Positions 35,061 through 47,777 are shown, numbered from the stretch's first letter. The stretch: 64,000 bases of DNA from Sedimentitalea nanhaiensis DSM 24252 (GCF_000473225.1 NZ_KI421509.1:1636045-1700044); one strand, 5' to 3'. Made by a program: numbers and translations. The notes: generated from the letters alone by a model not told the origin.

Positions 35061-37381
35061 TAGTCTGCCGTCAGCAGCGGCGGTTTGTTGCCCGACAGGC
35101 GAGGCTTGTCCGGCCCGTCAATCCGCAAATCCAACTGGCCATCCTTCATGCCCACCTTGACCACACCGCCTTTGGCGAGCTTGCCGAACAACAGTTCCTC
35201 GGCCAGCGGCTTCTTGATGTGTTCCTGGATCACACGACCCAGCGGGCGGGCACCCATCTTGTCGTCATAGCCCTTGTCCGCCAGCCATTCAGCCGCCGGC
35301 TTTGTCAGCTCGATAGTCACGTTGCGATCCATCAACTGCGCTTCGAGTTGCAGAACGAACTTCTCCACCACCTGCAAGATCACCGACTTGGGCAACGGAG
35401 CAAACGAGATCACGGCGTCCAGACGGTTGCGGAATTCGGGTGTAAACGTCCGCTCAATCGCGGCCGTGTCCTCTCCCTCGCGCCGATCGCGACCAAAACC
35501 GATGGCTGATTGCGCCTGTTCGGCGGCACCCGCGTTACTGGTCATGATCAAGACCACGTTACGGAAACTGACAGTCCGCCCATTGTGATCGGTCAGCTCG
35601 CCATGATCCATCACCTGCAACAGGATATTATAGACATCCGGGTGCGCCTTTTCGATCTCATCCAGCAAAAGCACGCAATGTGGGTGCTGGTCGACACCGT
35701 CGGTCAACATACCGCCCTGATCAAACCCGACATAGCCCGGAGGCGCACCGATCAGACGGCTGACCGCGTGCTTTTCCATATATTCGGACATGTCAAAGCG
35801 CAGCAGTTCGACGCCCAGCGTATCAGCAAGCTGTTTCGCCACTTCGGTCTTGCCCACTCCGGTCGGACCGGCGAACAGGTAATTGCCAATCGGTTTTTCC
35901 GGCTCGCGCAGCCCCGCACGGGACAGCTTTATCGCACTGGACAGGGCCTCGATTGCATTGTCCTGCCCGAACACCACGCGCTTGAGCGATTTTTCCAGAT
36001 CCTTGAGAACCTCAGCATCGTCTTTGCTGACATTCTTGGGCGGTATGCGGGCAATCTTGGCAACAACGGCTTCCACATCCTTGGTGCCGATGGTCTTGCG
36101 ACGTTTGGCGGCAACCACCAGGTGCTGCGCCGCGCCGGCCTCGTCGATCACGTCGATGGCGCTATCGGGCAGCTTGCGGTCGTTGATATAGCGCGCCGCC
36201 AGTTCCACTGCGGTTTTCACCGCGTCAGCGGTATATTTGACCCGGTGATGCTCTTCGAAATAGGGCTTCAGCCCCTTCAGGATCTTCACGGTATCCTCGA
36301 CCGACGGCTCGTTGATATCGATCTTTTGAAACCGGCGGCTGAGCGCACGGTCTTTTTCAAAGTGCTGGCGGAACTCCTTGTAGGTGGTCGAGCCCATGGT
36401 GCGCAGCTTGCCGCCCTGCAAGGCCGGTTTCAGCAGGTTGCTGGCGTCCATCGCCCCTCCCGACGTGGCCCCGGCGCCGATCACCGTATGGATCTCGTCA
36501 ATGAACAGCACCGCATCGGGATGATCTTCCAACTCGTTCACCACCGCTTTGAGACGTTCTTCGAAATCGCCCCGATACCGGGTCCCGGCCAACAAGGCCC
36601 CCATGTCGAGCGAAAAGATAGTGGTTTTTGCCAGTACCTCGGGCGTTTCACCGGCTACGATCTTGCGCGCCAGCCCCTCGGCGATAGCCGTCTTGCCAAC
36701 GCCCGGATCGCCCACCAACAGGGGGTTGTTCTTGCGACGGCGACACAGCACCTGAATGCAGCGTTCAACCTCTTCATTGCGTCCGATCAACGGGTCGATG
36801 TCACCTTCGCGCGATTTGGCATTCAGATCGACACAGTATTTCGCCAGAGCGCTTTCCTTCTTTTCACCCTCGGTAACGCCCTGTATTTCCTCCTCGGGCT
36901 CCGGCGCGCCAGAGACTGGTCGGGATTCGCCAAACGCGGGATCTTTGGCAACCCCGTGGGCAATGAAATTCACCGCATCATATCGCGTCATTTCCTGTTC
37001 CTGCAGGAAATAAGCCGCATTGCTTTCGCGCTCAGCAAAGATGGCAACCAGTACGTTGGCACCGGTCACTTCGGTCCGCCCGGAGGATTGGACATGGATC
37101 GCGGCACGCTGGATGACTCGCTGGAATGCTGCTGTCGGCACCGCTTCGGAGCCGTCGATATCAGTAACCAGATTTGAGAGATCCTCGTCGACGAACTCAA
37201 CCAAGGTGTTTCGCAATTCCCCCAGATCGACGCTGCAGGCCTTCATCACCCGGGTCGCGTCCGGTTCGTCCAACAACGCCAGCAGCAAATGCTCCAGCGT
37301 TGCAAATTCGTGGCGCCGTTCATTTGCCAGCGCAAGCGCGGCATGAATGGCCTGTTCTAGTGTGCTCGAGAATGAAGGCAC
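35060..37381 (-). CDS. clpA: ATP-dependent Clp protease ATP-binding subunit ClpA
   Basis: A 773-residue Hsp100 unfoldase that feeds substrates to ClpP. The N-domain (about 1-145) opens PSFSSTLEQAIHAALALANERRHEFATLEHLLLALL. The first AAA module has GDPGVGKTA and VLFIDEIHT. The second has GPTGVGKTE, LLLDEIEKAHPDV and MTSNAGA. The spacing without a long middle coiled coil marks it as ClpA rather than ClpB. The GTG start at 37381 is supported by AAGGAG at a 7-base spacing and by the family N-terminus. No clpS lies next to it in this window, although ClpA usually works with that adaptor. Confidence 0.94.
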   Translation of the reverse strand: MPSFSSTLEQAIHAALALANERRHEFATLEHLLLALLDEPDATRVMKACSVDLGELRNTLVEFVDEDLSNLVTDIDGSEAVPTAAFQRVIQRAAIHVQSSGRTEVTGANVLVAIFAERESNAAYFLQEQEMTRYDAVNFIAHGVAKDPAFGESRPVSGAPEPEEEIQGVTEGEKKESALAKYCVDLNAKSREGDIDPLIGRNEEVERCIQVLCRRRKNNPLLVGDPGVGKTAIAEGLARKIVAGETPEVLAKTTIFSLDMGALLAGTRYRGDFEERLKAVVNELEDHPDAVLFIDEIHTVIGAGATSGGAMDASNLLKPALQGGKLRTMGSTTYKEFRQHFEKDRALSRRFQKIDINEPSVEDTVKILKGLKPYFEEHHRVKYTADAVKTAVELAARYINDRKLPDSAIDVIDEAGAAQHLVVAAKRRKTIGTKDVEAVVAKIARIPPKNVSKDDAEVLKDLEKSLKRVVFGQDNAIEALSSAIKLSRAGLREPEKPIGNYLFAGPTGVGKTEVAKQLADTLGVELLRFDMSEYMEKHAVSRLIGAPPGYVGFDQGGMLTDGVDQHPHCVLLLDEIEKAHPDVYNILLQVMDHGELTDHNGRTVSFRNVVLIMTSNAGAAEQAQSAIGFGRDRREGEDTAAIERTFTPEFRNRLDAVISFAPLPKSVILQVVEKFVLQLEAQLMDRNVTIELTKPAAEWLADKGYDDKMGARPLGRVIQEHIKKPLAEELLFGKLAKGGVVKVGMKDGQLDLRIDGPDKPRLSGNKPPLLTAD

Positions 37382-37556
37382 CGGCGTGCTCCTTCTTGTC
37401 TGGGTCGGGTGGGAAGCAAATCGTTGCTGCGCCCCTGGACCAACCATGTCCTCATAGTATTAGAGTTTGGTTGATCACGCCCCAGCTTCAAGGTTTTTCT
37501 TTCATTTTTCGGTCACAAAACGCGTGACCGAAGCCTTGACGTCCAGAAAGACAGCA

Positions 37557-38324
37557 TCAAAAGCGGTCTTTTCGGTCGCGAATCTCCGCAAAAACGGCAA
37601 CCGGATCCGCACCGACCATACCGATATTGGCCTGAACCGACGGCACAGCGGCGCGCAGGAACGGGTTTGTGGCCAATTCCACCGCCAGTTCCGAAGGCAC
37701 AGTGGGCTGACCGTTGTCACGTTTCACCGCAATTTCTTGCACCCTCGCGGCCAGATCGGCGTTGTCCGGCTCGATCGTCATTGCAAAAGCACCGTTGGCC
37801 TGCGTGTATTCATGGCCGGAATAGACCACGGTATCTTCAGGTAGGGCCGCGAGTTTGGACAACGACTCCCACATATGCAGGGCCGTCCCCTCAAATAGCC
37901 GCCCGCAGCCCAGGGCCATCAGGCTGTCGGCGGTGAATACGGCGTGGCTGTCGGGAAAATGAAAGGCAATGTGCCCCACGGTATGGCCCGGCACCTCGAT
38001 GACTCGCCCGGTGTCCTGGCCGATCTTCACGCTGTCGCCCTCGGTTACCGCGATGTCCAGCGATGGCAGGCGATGCGCATCCGCCGCCGCACCAATAACA
38101 ATGGCGTCATGTTCCGCCAGCACCGCACCCACCCCTTGAACATGGTCGGCGTGATGATGGGTCAGCAGAACGTGGGTCAGCCGCCAACCGCGCGCCTTCA
38201 ACTCTGCCAGAATAGGAGCCGCCTCTGGGACATCGATCAATGCGGTGTCGCCACTGGTCGCATCATGTGCCAGAAACGCATAGTTGTCGCTAAGGCAGGG
38301 AATGGTAAGAATTTCGAGAGGCAT
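37557..38324 (-). CDS. gloB: Hydroxyacylglutathione hydrolase (glyoxalase II)
   Basis: A 255-residue metallo-beta-lactamase fold enzyme that hydrolyses S-lactoylglutathione to lactate and glutathione. It shows the metal motif LLTHHHADHVQG near residue 53, GHTVGHIAFH near 113, FTADSLMALGCGRLFEGT near 130 and YSGHEYTQAN near 168, all as in GloB. The C-terminal substrate domain ends with the family-typical NPFLRA and VFAEIRDRKDRF. It is divergent from a methyltransferase gene across 62 bp, an arrangement frequent in Rhodobacteraceae. Confidence 0.94.
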   Translation of the reverse strand: MPLEILTIPCLSDNYAFLAHDATSGDTALIDVPEAAPILAELKARGWRLTHVLLTHHHADHVQGVGAVLAEHDAIVIGAAADAHRLPSLDIAVTEGDSVKIGQDTGRVIEVPGHTVGHIAFHFPDSHAVFTADSLMALGCGRLFEGTALHMWESLSKLAALPEDTVVYSGHEYTQANGAFAMTIEPDNADLAARVQEIAVKRDNGQPTVPSELAVELATNPFLRAAVPSVQANIGMVGADPVAVFAEIRDRKDRF

Positions 38325-38386
38325 GGTCTTTTATCCGTTCTTTGCTAGGTTAGAGGCAAGCTTGGCTGATCCAACGGACGCTCGCA

Positions 38387-39127
38387 ATGCATCTTGATGT
38401 TCAAGATCTCCGCAACTTCTATTACCGGAGCACCCTGGGCCGTGCGGCGCAGGCCTCGGTTCGGGGGCGGCTGCTGAAACTGTGGCCCGAAGCCAAGGGT
38501 CAGACCGTGGTCGGCTTTGGTTTTGCGGTGCCGCTGTTGCGCCCCTATCTGGCCGAAGCGAGGCGGGTAATCGCGCTGATGCCCGGCCCGCAGGGCGTGA
38601 TGCCCTGGCCCGCGGGCATGCCCAACGTGTCGGTTCTTGCCGAGGAAACCCTGTGGCCGATCGAGACCGGGCATGTGGACAAGTTGGTGATGATGCACGG
38701 GTTGGAAACCTCGGAACGCCCCTCGCGGCTGCTTGAAGAGTGTTTTCGGGTTCTGGGTCCGGGCGGCAAGGCCCTGTTCATCGTGCCCAACCGCGCCGGG
38801 TTGTGGTCGCGCAGCGACCAAACACCATTCGGATATGGGCGGCCCTACACGCTGGGGCAGTTGGAAACGCAACTGAAACAACACCAGTTCCTGCCCGAAC
38901 GCCACGCGGCAGCCTTGTTTCAACCCCCGTCCAGCCGCCGGTTCTGGCTGAAATCCGGACCGCTGTTCGAAAAATATGGCGGCCGTCTTCCCCGCGTGCT
39001 GCCCGGCGGCGTGTTCATGGTCGAGGCCAGCAAACGTGTGCAACCGCCGGCTGGCACCATCATAAGGGAGATCGCCAAACAGCCGATCAAGGCGCTCAAA
39101 GGACTGGCCGAGCCGGCTGGTGCCTAG
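38387..39127 (+). CDS. SAM-dependent methyltransferase
   Basis: A 246-residue class I methyltransferase-like protein. The SAM-binding region reads [12 protein letters not shown] near residue 40, an unusual variant of the GxGxG loop. [11 protein letters not shown] lies near 98 and [23 protein letters not shown] near 120, the usual post-motif III segment of Methyltransf_11 members. The substrate is unknown. It is divergent from gloB and ends 323 bp before the ATP synthase operon. Confidence 0.8.
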   Translation: MHLDVQDLRNFYYRSTLGRAAQASVRGRLLKLWPEAKGQTVVGFGFAVPLLRPYLAEARRVIALMPGPQGVMPWPAGMPNVSVLAEETLWPIETGHVDKLVMMHGLETSERPSRLLEECFRVLGPGGKALFIVPNRAGLWSRSDQTPFGYGRPYTLGQLETQLKQHQFLPERHAAALFQPPSSRRFWLKSGPLFEKYGGRLPRVLPGGVFMVEASKRVQPPAGTIIREIAKQPIKALKGLAEPAGA

Positions 39128-39450
39128 CGCCGTCATGTGCGGCATCCGGCAAATTTAACTGGGCATTGCCCCGCCCAGGTACAAGAACCGGGCCTCAGGA
39201 ATCGCACAAACCTGCGGGATATCTGCATTTTTTGTCGCGCCGATCAGGCGCAAACCGTCGCAGTTTCACTAAGCCACTCAAATACAACGATAATGGGTTG
39301 CGCCATTATCGCTATAGGATGTTGCGGGCGAGGGTCTGCTCTGCTACATCCACGCTGATTTTGCCGCCCTGCTGTCCTGCAGGGTCTCTTCACGCCCTCG
39401 GATACTGCTGCGCATGCGGCAAACCGGGGCCAAATATCGGAAGGGTGGAC
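39128..39450 (+). other. Leader and promoter region upstream of atpH
   Basis: The 323-bp gap has no supported gene. It should hold the atp operon promoter; AT-rich sequence lies around 39275-39320, but no unambiguous -35/-10 pair stands out. The inverted repeat listed separately lies here. Confidence 0.5.
39288..39311. repeat. Perfect inverted repeat upstream of atpH
   Basis: CGATAATGG and CCATTATCG are exact reverse complements separated by six bases (GTTGCG). The element is AT-rich relative to its surroundings, lies about 140 bp before atpH and has no T-run, so it is more like an operator or leader hairpin than a terminator. Confidence 0.75.
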
Positions 39451-40011
39451 GTGTCCGAACCAGCTTCGATTTCCGCAGGCATAGCCGCGCGCTATGCCAC
39501 CGCGATCTTTGAGATCGCGCAAGAGAACAAGAACCTCGACGGCCTGGAAGCCAGCCTGAACGATTTGGCAACTGCGTTGTCCGAGAGTCCAGATCTGCGC
39601 AATCTGATCCACTCGCCGCTGATTTCGCGCAGCGAGCAGGAGGCCGCGATCACCGCCGTCGCCAAAAAGATGACTCTGGCCCCGGTGCTGGCCCAATTGC
39701 TGGCACTGATGGCGCAAAAACGTCGTCTGTTCGTGGTCCCGCAACTGATCGTCGCCCTGCGCGAACAGCTTGCCGACGAACGCGGCGAAGTCACCGCCGA
39801 CGTCGTGAGCGCCAAGGCGTTGACCAAGACGCAGTCCGAGAAACTGGCCGCGACGCTGAAAGAGCGCATCGGCAAGACCGTCACCATCAATGCGACCGTC
39901 GATGAAAGCCTCATCGGCGGTCTTGTCGTCAAAGTGGGTTCGAAGATGATCGATACCTCGATCCGCTCGCGGCTCAACTCCCTCCAGAATGCAATGAAAG
40001 AGGTCGGATAA
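39451..40011 (+). CDS. atpH: ATP synthase F1 subunit delta
   Basis: The 186-residue delta subunit connects the F1 head to the peripheral stalk. The GTG start at 39451 gives VSEPASISAGIAARYATAIFEIA, the common N-terminus in this clade, with AAGGG upstream. The C-terminal signature LIGGLVVKVGSKMIDTSIRSRLNSL is intact. It is the first gene of atpHAGDC, and the atpA ATG follows the TAA directly. Fo genes are absent, as usual for alphaproteobacteria, where they lie in a separate operon. Confidence 0.94.
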   Translation: MSEPASISAGIAARYATAIFEIAQENKNLDGLEASLNDLATALSESPDLRNLIHSPLISRSEQEAAITAVAKKMTLAPVLAQLLALMAQKRRLFVVPQLIVALREQLADERGEVTADVVSAKALTKTQSEKLAATLKERIGKTVTINATVDESLIGGLVVKVGSKMIDTSIRSRLNSLQNAMKEVG

Positions 40012-41550
40012 ATGGGTATCCAAGCTGCAGAGATTTCTGCGATCCTGAAAGACCAGATCAAAAACTTTGGTCAGGAAGCCGAGGTGGCCGAAGTGGGCCG
40101 CGTGCTGAGCGTCGGCGACGGTATCGCACGCGTTTATGGCCTCGACAATGTTCAGGCCGGCGAAATGGTCGAATTCCCCGGTGGCATTCAGGGTATGGCC
40201 CTGAACCTGGAGAGCGACAACGTCGGTGTGGTGATCTTTGGCTCTGACCGGGACATCAAGGAAGGCGACGTTGTCAAGCGGACCAACTCGATCGTGGACG
40301 TTCCGATTGGCGACGAGCTGCTGGGGCGCGTCGTCGATGGCTTGGGCAACCCGATTGACGGCAAAGGCCCGATCAACACCGACAAGCGCGGCGTTGCCGA
40401 CGTCAAGGCACCGGGCATCATCCCGCGTAAATCGGTTCACGAACCGATGGCGACCGGCTTGAAATCGGTCGACGCCATGATTCCGATCGGCCGTGGCCAG
40501 CGCGAACTGATCATTGGTGACCGCCAGACCGGCAAAACCGCCGTGGCACTGGACACCATCCTGAACCAGAAAGTCTATAACGACGCTGCAGGCGACGACG
40601 AGTCCAAGAAATTGTACTGCGTTTACGTTGCCATCGGCCAGAAGCGTTCGACCGTTGCTCAGCTGGTGAAAAAGCTGGAAGAAAACGGCGCGATGCCCTA
40701 TTCAATCGTCGTGGCCGCCACCGCCTCCGAGCCGGCACCTCTGCAGTTTCTGGCTCCTTATGCCGCGACCGCCATGGCCGAGCATTTCCGTGACAATGGC
40801 CGTCACGCCCTGATAATCTACGATGACCTGTCCAAACAGGCCGTGGCCTACCGCCAGATGTCGCTGCTGCTGCGTCGTCCGCCCGGACGCGAAGCCTATC
40901 CTGGCGACGTTTTCTATCTGCACTCCCGCCTGCTGGAACGTTCGGCCAAGCTGAACGAAGACAATGGTGCCGGATCGTTGACGGCTCTGCCGATCATCGA
41001 AACCCAGGGTGGCGACGTGTCGGCCTTTATCCCGACCAACGTTATCTCGATCACCGACGGCCAGATCTTTCTGGAAACCGAACTTTTCTTCCAGGGGATC
41101 CGCCCTGCTGTGAACACCGGTCTTTCCGTTTCGCGCGTGGGTTCGTCGGCTCAGACCAATGCCATGAAATCCGTTGCTGGTCCGGTGAAACTGGAACTGG
41201 CGCAGTATCGCGAGATGGCGGCCTTTGCGCAGTTCGGATCGGATCTGGATGCCGCGACACAGCAGTTGCTGAACCGCGGTGCGCGCCTGACCGAACTGAT
41301 GAAGCAGCCCCAGTATTCCCCACTGACCAACGCCGAGATCGTCTGCGTGATCTTTGCCGGGACCAAGGGATATCTCGACAAGATCTCGGTTGGCGACGTC
41401 GGTCGGTTTGAAGCGGGCCTCCTGGCGCATCTGCGCGGAAAGCACGCCGATCTGCTGCAGTACATCACCGACGAAGACCCCAAGATCAAAGGGGATGCCG
41501 AAGAGAAGGTCAAAACAGCTCTCGACGAATTCGCCGCCGATTTCGCATAA
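40012..41550 (+). CDS. atpA: ATP synthase F1 subunit alpha
   Basis: The 512-residue alpha subunit is the non-catalytic nucleotide-binding member of the F1 hexamer. The P-loop GDRQTGKT is at 169-176, with [17 protein letters not shown] following and the ATP synthase signature [17 protein letters not shown] near 365. The length equals the family norm. There is no gap to atpH and 12 bp to atpG, so the operon is tight. Confidence 0.98.
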   Translation: MGIQAAEISAILKDQIKNFGQEAEVAEVGRVLSVGDGIARVYGLDNVQAGEMVEFPGGIQGMALNLESDNVGVVIFGSDRDIKEGDVVKRTNSIVDVPIGDELLGRVVDGLGNPIDGKGPINTDKRGVADVKAPGIIPRKSVHEPMATGLKSVDAMIPIGRGQRELIIGDRQTGKTAVALDTILNQKVYNDAAGDDESKKLYCVYVAIGQKRSTVAQLVKKLEENGAMPYSIVVAATASEPAPLQFLAPYAATAMAEHFRDNGRHALIIYDDLSKQAVAYRQMSLLLRRPPGREAYPGDVFYLHSRLLERSAKLNEDNGAGSLTALPIIETQGGDVSAFIPTNVISITDGQIFLETELFFQGIRPAVNTGLSVSRVGSSAQTNAMKSVAGPVKLELAQYREMAAFAQFGSDLDAATQQLLNRGARLTELMKQPQYSPLTNAEIVCVIFAGTKGYLDKISVGDVGRFEAGLLAHLRGKHADLLQYITDEDPKIKGDAEEKVKTALDEFAADFA

Positions 41551-41562
41551 GGGGCCTGTCAG

Positions 41563-42438
41563 ATGCCAAATCTAAAGGACCTAAAAAACCGGATTGCGAG
41601 CGTGAAATCGACTCGCAAGATCACAAAAGCCATGCAAATGGTTGCCGCGGCGAAACTTCGCCGCGCGCAGGAAAGTGCCGAACAGTCACGCCCCTATACA
41701 GAGCGCTTCAACGCTGTGATGGGGCAACTGGCCGCCTCGGTGGGGAATTCCGATTCCGCGCCCAAGCTGCTCAGTGGCACCGGCAGCGATCAGGTTCACC
41801 TGTTGATCGTGATGACCGCCGAGCGCGGTCTTTGCGGCGGTTTCAACGGCAACATCGCCAAGCTCGCCCGCGTCAAGGCCCAGCGACTGATCGCGGCGGG
41901 CAAAACGGTCAAGATCCTGACCGTCGGCAAAAAGGGCCGTGACTCGTTGAAGCGCGATTTTTCTGATAAATTCGTGCATCACGTAGACATGTCCGACATC
42001 AAGCGCGTCGCCTATACCGATGCACAGGCCGTCGCCAAAGAAGTGCTGGCACGGTTTGATGCAGGAGAATTCGACGTCGCGACGATCTTCTACGCGAAAT
42101 TCGTCAACGTGGTCACCCAGAACCCCACGGCCCAACAGATCATCCCGGCAGCCTTTGAGGCCCCCGAGGATGCCGGGGCCAGCACGGTCTACGACTACGA
42201 ACCGGACGAAGAAGCGATCCTGGCCGATCTTCTGCCGCGCGGTGTAGCGACGCAGATCTTTGCCGCTCTGCTCGAAAACGGTGCCAGCGAACAGGGTGCC
42301 CGGATGTCTGCAATGGACAACGCCACCCGCAATGCCGGCGAGATGATCGACAAGTTGACGATCGAGTTCAACCGCTCGCGTCAGGCCGTGATCACCAACG
42401 AGCTTATCGAAATTATTTCGGGCGCGGAAGCGCTCTAG
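41563..42438 (+). CDS. atpG: ATP synthase F1 subunit gamma
   Basis: The 291-residue gamma subunit is the rotating central shaft. The N-terminal helix [32 protein letters not shown] and the C-terminal signature [39 protein letters not shown] segments are as expected. [11 protein letters not shown] near residue 87 is the conserved Rossmann-like start. It lies 18 bp before atpD. Confidence 0.97.
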   Translation: MPNLKDLKNRIASVKSTRKITKAMQMVAAAKLRRAQESAEQSRPYTERFNAVMGQLAASVGNSDSAPKLLSGTGSDQVHLLIVMTAERGLCGGFNGNIAKLARVKAQRLIAAGKTVKILTVGKKGRDSLKRDFSDKFVHHVDMSDIKRVAYTDAQAVAKEVLARFDAGEFDVATIFYAKFVNVVTQNPTAQQIIPAAFEAPEDAGASTVYDYEPDEEAILADLLPRGVATQIFAALLENGASEQGARMSAMDNATRNAGEMIDKLTIEFNRSRQAVITNELIEIISGAEAL

Positions 42439-43881
<1,443 letters not shown>

Positions 43882-43892
43882 GGAGCAGCCTG

Positions 43893-44309
43893 ATGGCAGA
43901 TACAATGCAATTCGATCTCGTCAGCCCAGAGCGAAGCCTGGCTTCGCTCCAGGTCAGCGCGGTCCTGATTCCCGGTGCGGATGGAGACATGACGGCGATG
44001 CCTGATCATGCCCCTGTCATCACCACGCTGCGCCCTGGCGTTCTGCGTGTGGAAACCCCCAGCGGAACGTCGGAATACGTCGTCTCCGGTGGGTTTGCCG
44101 AAATCAACGCAACCAGCCTGTCGGTCCTGGCCGAAAAGGCGATCCCGCTGACCGAGGTGACGCGCGTCCATATCGATGAAATGATCGAAGATGCCCGCGT
44201 GGCACATGACGCCGCCAAGGAAAAGTTCAAAAACGAACCTGGCCCCGTGGACGACGCCGCAAAATTGCTGGCCGACATGGTCGCTCTGGGCGATCACATC
44301 AACATGTGA
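43893..44309 (+). CDS. atpC: ATP synthase F1 subunit epsilon
   Basis: The 138-residue epsilon subunit is part of the central stalk. The N-terminal beta sandwich has [35 protein letters not shown] and VSGGFAEI. The C-terminal helical hairpin is shorter and less regular than in E. coli, as is common in alphaproteobacteria. It is the last gene of the operon and is followed by a strong terminator 25 bp later. Confidence 0.94.
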   Translation: MADTMQFDLVSPERSLASLQVSAVLIPGADGDMTAMPDHAPVITTLRPGVLRVETPSGTSEYVVSGGFAEINATSLSVLAEKAIPLTEVTRVHIDEMIEDARVAHDAAKEKFKNEPGPVDDAAKLLADMVALGDHINM

Positions 44310-44334
44310 CGCGACAGTGAGTTGAACCAATTTT

Positions 44335-44364
44335 AAGGGCCTCGTTTTTCGGGGCCCTTTTTTT
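44335..44364 (+). terminator. Rho-independent terminator after atpC
   Basis: AAGGGCC and GGCCCTT pair around a short T-rich loop and are followed by an uninterrupted run of Ts. It closes the atpHAGDC operon. Confidence 0.9.
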
Positions 44365-44489
44365 GTCTTTAACCTGAAAGCTCTTGCGCAACGATGTTCC
44401 GCCCTATGCTTTTGTCAGGCGCTGTCGCATATTTCTTGCTCGTTTGCCCTGAGATGCCAACCCCTTGATGTGTTACGCCGCCTGTAAAC

Positions 44490-45305
44490 TCAGGTCAGGG
44501 GCGGAAAGAATTCTTCCAACTCGACAAACCCCATTGCCTCATCTGTAAACGCAAATCGGCCGGTCGCCTGCATATCCTGTGCCGCGCGGGCAAAAGCACC
44601 AAAGGCGAGCCGCGCCAACGCCGACCCGACACTGATGCGTTTCACCCCTGCCCGCGCCAAATCTTCAACAGAGTGCGTGGCGTCCGGCATTCCCATGAGG
44701 ACATTCACCGGTTTGGACAGGCTGGAACAGACGTTGCCAATCGTCGCCAGGTCGCGCAAACCCGGCGCATACAGTACATCCGCACCGGCCTCTTGATAGG
44801 CCTGCAAACGGCGGATCGTATCGTCCAGGTCCGGTCGGTCCCAAAGAAAATTCTCACACCTCGCTGTCAGTACAAAATCCTCCCGCAGCTCATCACGGGC
44901 CTGTGCCGCCGCGGCAATGCGCTCGACGGCCAGATCCAGTTCATAAATTGGATCGTCCGGATCGCCCGTATGATCCTCCAGAGAACCGCCCGCGAGTCCG
45001 ACCGCCGCGGCGGCGCGGATGGTTTCCGCCGCGCTTTCGGGACTGTGTCCAAACCCGTGTTCCAGATCCGCCGACACGGGCAGCCCGGTTGCGGAAACGA
45101 TCTGTTTGCAATGCGCAAGAACCTGATCCCGCGAGGCCTGCCCTTCTCGCAACCCCAATGAAAACGCCATGCCGGCACTGGTGGTTGCCAAGGCGCGAAA
45201 ACCCAACGCCTGCAGGATGCACGCCGTTCCGGTGTCCCAGGGGTTGGGAATGATGAAACATCCCTCTTCGTCATGCAACGCACGAAACAAGGACCGTTTT
45301 TCCAT
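44490..45305 (-). CDS. Isocitrate lyase/PEP mutase family protein
   Basis: A 271-residue TIM-barrel protein of the ICL/PEP mutase superfamily (PrpB-like, smaller than isocitrate lyase). It shows IIPNPWDTGTACILQALGF near residue 17, ATTSAGMAFSLG near 40, a metal-binding SADLEHGFG near 74 and GGSLEDHTGD near 105. The typical KKCGH catalytic loop of true isocitrate lyases is not present, so it is more like oxaloacetate decarboxylase or carboxy-PEP mutase relatives. The ATG at 45305 is preferred (GGCGG at good spacing); one at 45311 is possible. It stands alone downstream of the groEL terminator. The substrate is unknown. Confidence 0.8.
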   Translation of the reverse strand: MEKRSLFRALHDEEGCFIIPNPWDTGTACILQALGFRALATTSAGMAFSLGLREGQASRDQVLAHCKQIVSATGLPVSADLEHGFGHSPESAAETIRAAAAVGLAGGSLEDHTGDPDDPIYELDLAVERIAAAAQARDELREDFVLTARCENFLWDRPDLDDTIRRLQAYQEAGADVLYAPGLRDLATIGNVCSSLSKPVNVLMGMPDATHSVEDLARAGVKRISVGSALARLAFGAFARAAQDMQATGRFAFTDEAMGFVELEEFFPPLT

Positions 45306-45381
45306 TTCCATCCGCCTTTTCGCCACCTGATCAGATCGTACCGGGCCTGCGCCGAAAGGCAACGTACAACCGCGTCTCAAT

Positions 45382-45407
45382 AAAAAAGAGGGGCCAGTTG
45401 GCCCCTC
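45382..45407 (-). terminator. Rho-independent terminator of groESL
   Basis: On the minus strand GAGGGGCC pairs with GGCCCCTC around a 4-base loop and is followed by six Ts. It lies 33 bases after the groEL stop. Confidence 0.9.
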
Positions 45408-45439
45408 TTCAGAAATCGTTCCGTCAGGAAACGGCTGAG

Positions 45440-47101
<1,662 letters not shown>

Positions 47102-47138
47102 CTAGTTCGTTTGGTTGAGGTCAGACGATGCGTGGCGT

Positions 47139-47450
47139 TCAGGCCGCTTTGGCGGCCGCGCCTGCCTCGATGATCCCCATGATGTCGCTTTCTTTCATGA
47201 TCAGCAGTTCTTCACCGTCAAGTGTGACTTCGGTGCCGGACCACTTGCCAAACAGGATCTTGTCGCCTTCTTTGACGTCCATCTTGATCCGATCACCGTC
47301 TTCGTCACGCGCACCTGCACCAACAGACACAACGATGCCCTCGGCGGGCTTTTCCTTGGCGCTGTCCGGAATGATCAATCCACCAGTCGTTTTCTCGTCG
47401 CTTTCCACGCGGCGCACCAGCACCCGGTCATGAAGAGGTTTGAATGCCAT
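47139..47450 (-). CDS. groES: Co-chaperonin GroES (10 kDa)
   Basis: This 103-residue GroES has the N-terminal signature [27 protein letters not shown] and the mobile loop region around residues 17-33. [16 protein letters not shown] lies near 61. It caps GroEL. AAGGAG lies eight bases before the ATG. It is the first gene of groES-groEL, with a CIRCE element 63 bases upstream. Confidence 0.97.
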   Translation of the reverse strand: MAFKPLHDRVLVRRVESDEKTTGGLIIPDSAKEKPAEGIVVSVGAGARDEDGDRIKMDVKEGDKILFGKWSGTEVTLDGEELLIMKESDIMGIIEAGAAAKAA

Positions 47451-47512
47451 CTTTGCAGCTCCTTAACGCTCAAAGTTTGTTTCTCTGGTCCACCGCTCCC
47501 TTGGGTGGACCG

Positions 47513-47539
47513 TTATCACTCACTCTAGTCGAGTGCTAA
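47513..47539 (-). promoter_or_regulatory. CIRCE element (HrcA operator) of groESL
   Basis: Read on the minus strand it is TTAGCACTC, nine bases, GAGTGATAA; one position differs from the perfect inverted repeat. It lies just downstream of the predicted promoter, over the expected transcription start, as in HrcA-repressed groESL operons. HrcA itself is outside the window. Confidence 0.92.
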
Positions 47540-47546
47540 CGACGCA

Positions 47547-47575
47547 TAGCTAGGGGCAGCCCGACGCCAAGTCAA
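47547..47575 (-). promoter_or_regulatory. Probable groESL promoter
   Basis: On the minus strand TTGACT (47570-47575) and TAGCTA (47547-47552) are separated by 17 bases. The -10 is imperfect but the -35 is strong, and the position immediately upstream of CIRCE is as expected. Confidence 0.55.
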
Positions 47576-47588
47576 CAGCCCAGATCAC

Positions 47589-47622
47589 AAAAAAAACGCC
47601 CGAACCGCCGCCGATCACGGGC
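47589..47622 (-). terminator. Rho-independent terminator on minus strand upstream of groES
   Basis: On the minus strand GCCCG and CGGGC flank a GC-rich loop and are followed by one base and eight Ts (positions 47596-47589). It ends a minus-strand transcript arriving from above 47630 before the groESL promoter. Confidence 0.65.
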
Positions 47623-47628
47623 ATGGGT

Positions 47629-47730
47629 TTACGGCATCATCATCATCTCTGCGAAAGGGGTGCCACCACTCTTACAGGGCTGAAACCTTGACGATTGGAG
47701 ACACTCGACTGGACGCACCGAGACGCACAT
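47629..47730 (-). CDS. Candidate small protein (33 codons)
   Basis: A short frame opens at an ATG preceded closely by an in-frame TGA and ends in TAA seven bases before the terminator hairpin at 47589-47622. The product starts MCVSVRPVECLQ and ends GGTPFAEMMMMP, with three cysteines and four consecutive methionines. No clear ribosome binding site precedes the ATG. The tight placement before a terminator is the main argument; the frame could also be chance within a small RNA. I do not recognise a family. Confidence 0.3.
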   Translation of the reverse strand: MCVSVRPVECLQSSRFQPCKSGGTPFAEMMMMP

Positions 47731-47750
47731 CCAGTTTCAAAACGAAATCC

Positions 47751-47777
47751 GCCCCCGCATCACAATGGCGCGGGGGC
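47751..47777 (-). terminator. GC-rich hairpin, possible terminator of the small minus-strand gene
   Basis: GCCCCCGC and GCGGGGGC are exact reverse complements around an 11-base loop. On the minus strand a moderately T-rich stretch follows. It lies 46 bases after the stop of the gene at 47824-48081, which would make it that gene's terminator. Confidence 0.5.

Noticed and set aside
39137-39358. Small frame of 73 codons upstream of atpH.
   Set aside because: It has no ribosome site or family similarity, and it spans the inverted repeat and the likely promoter region.
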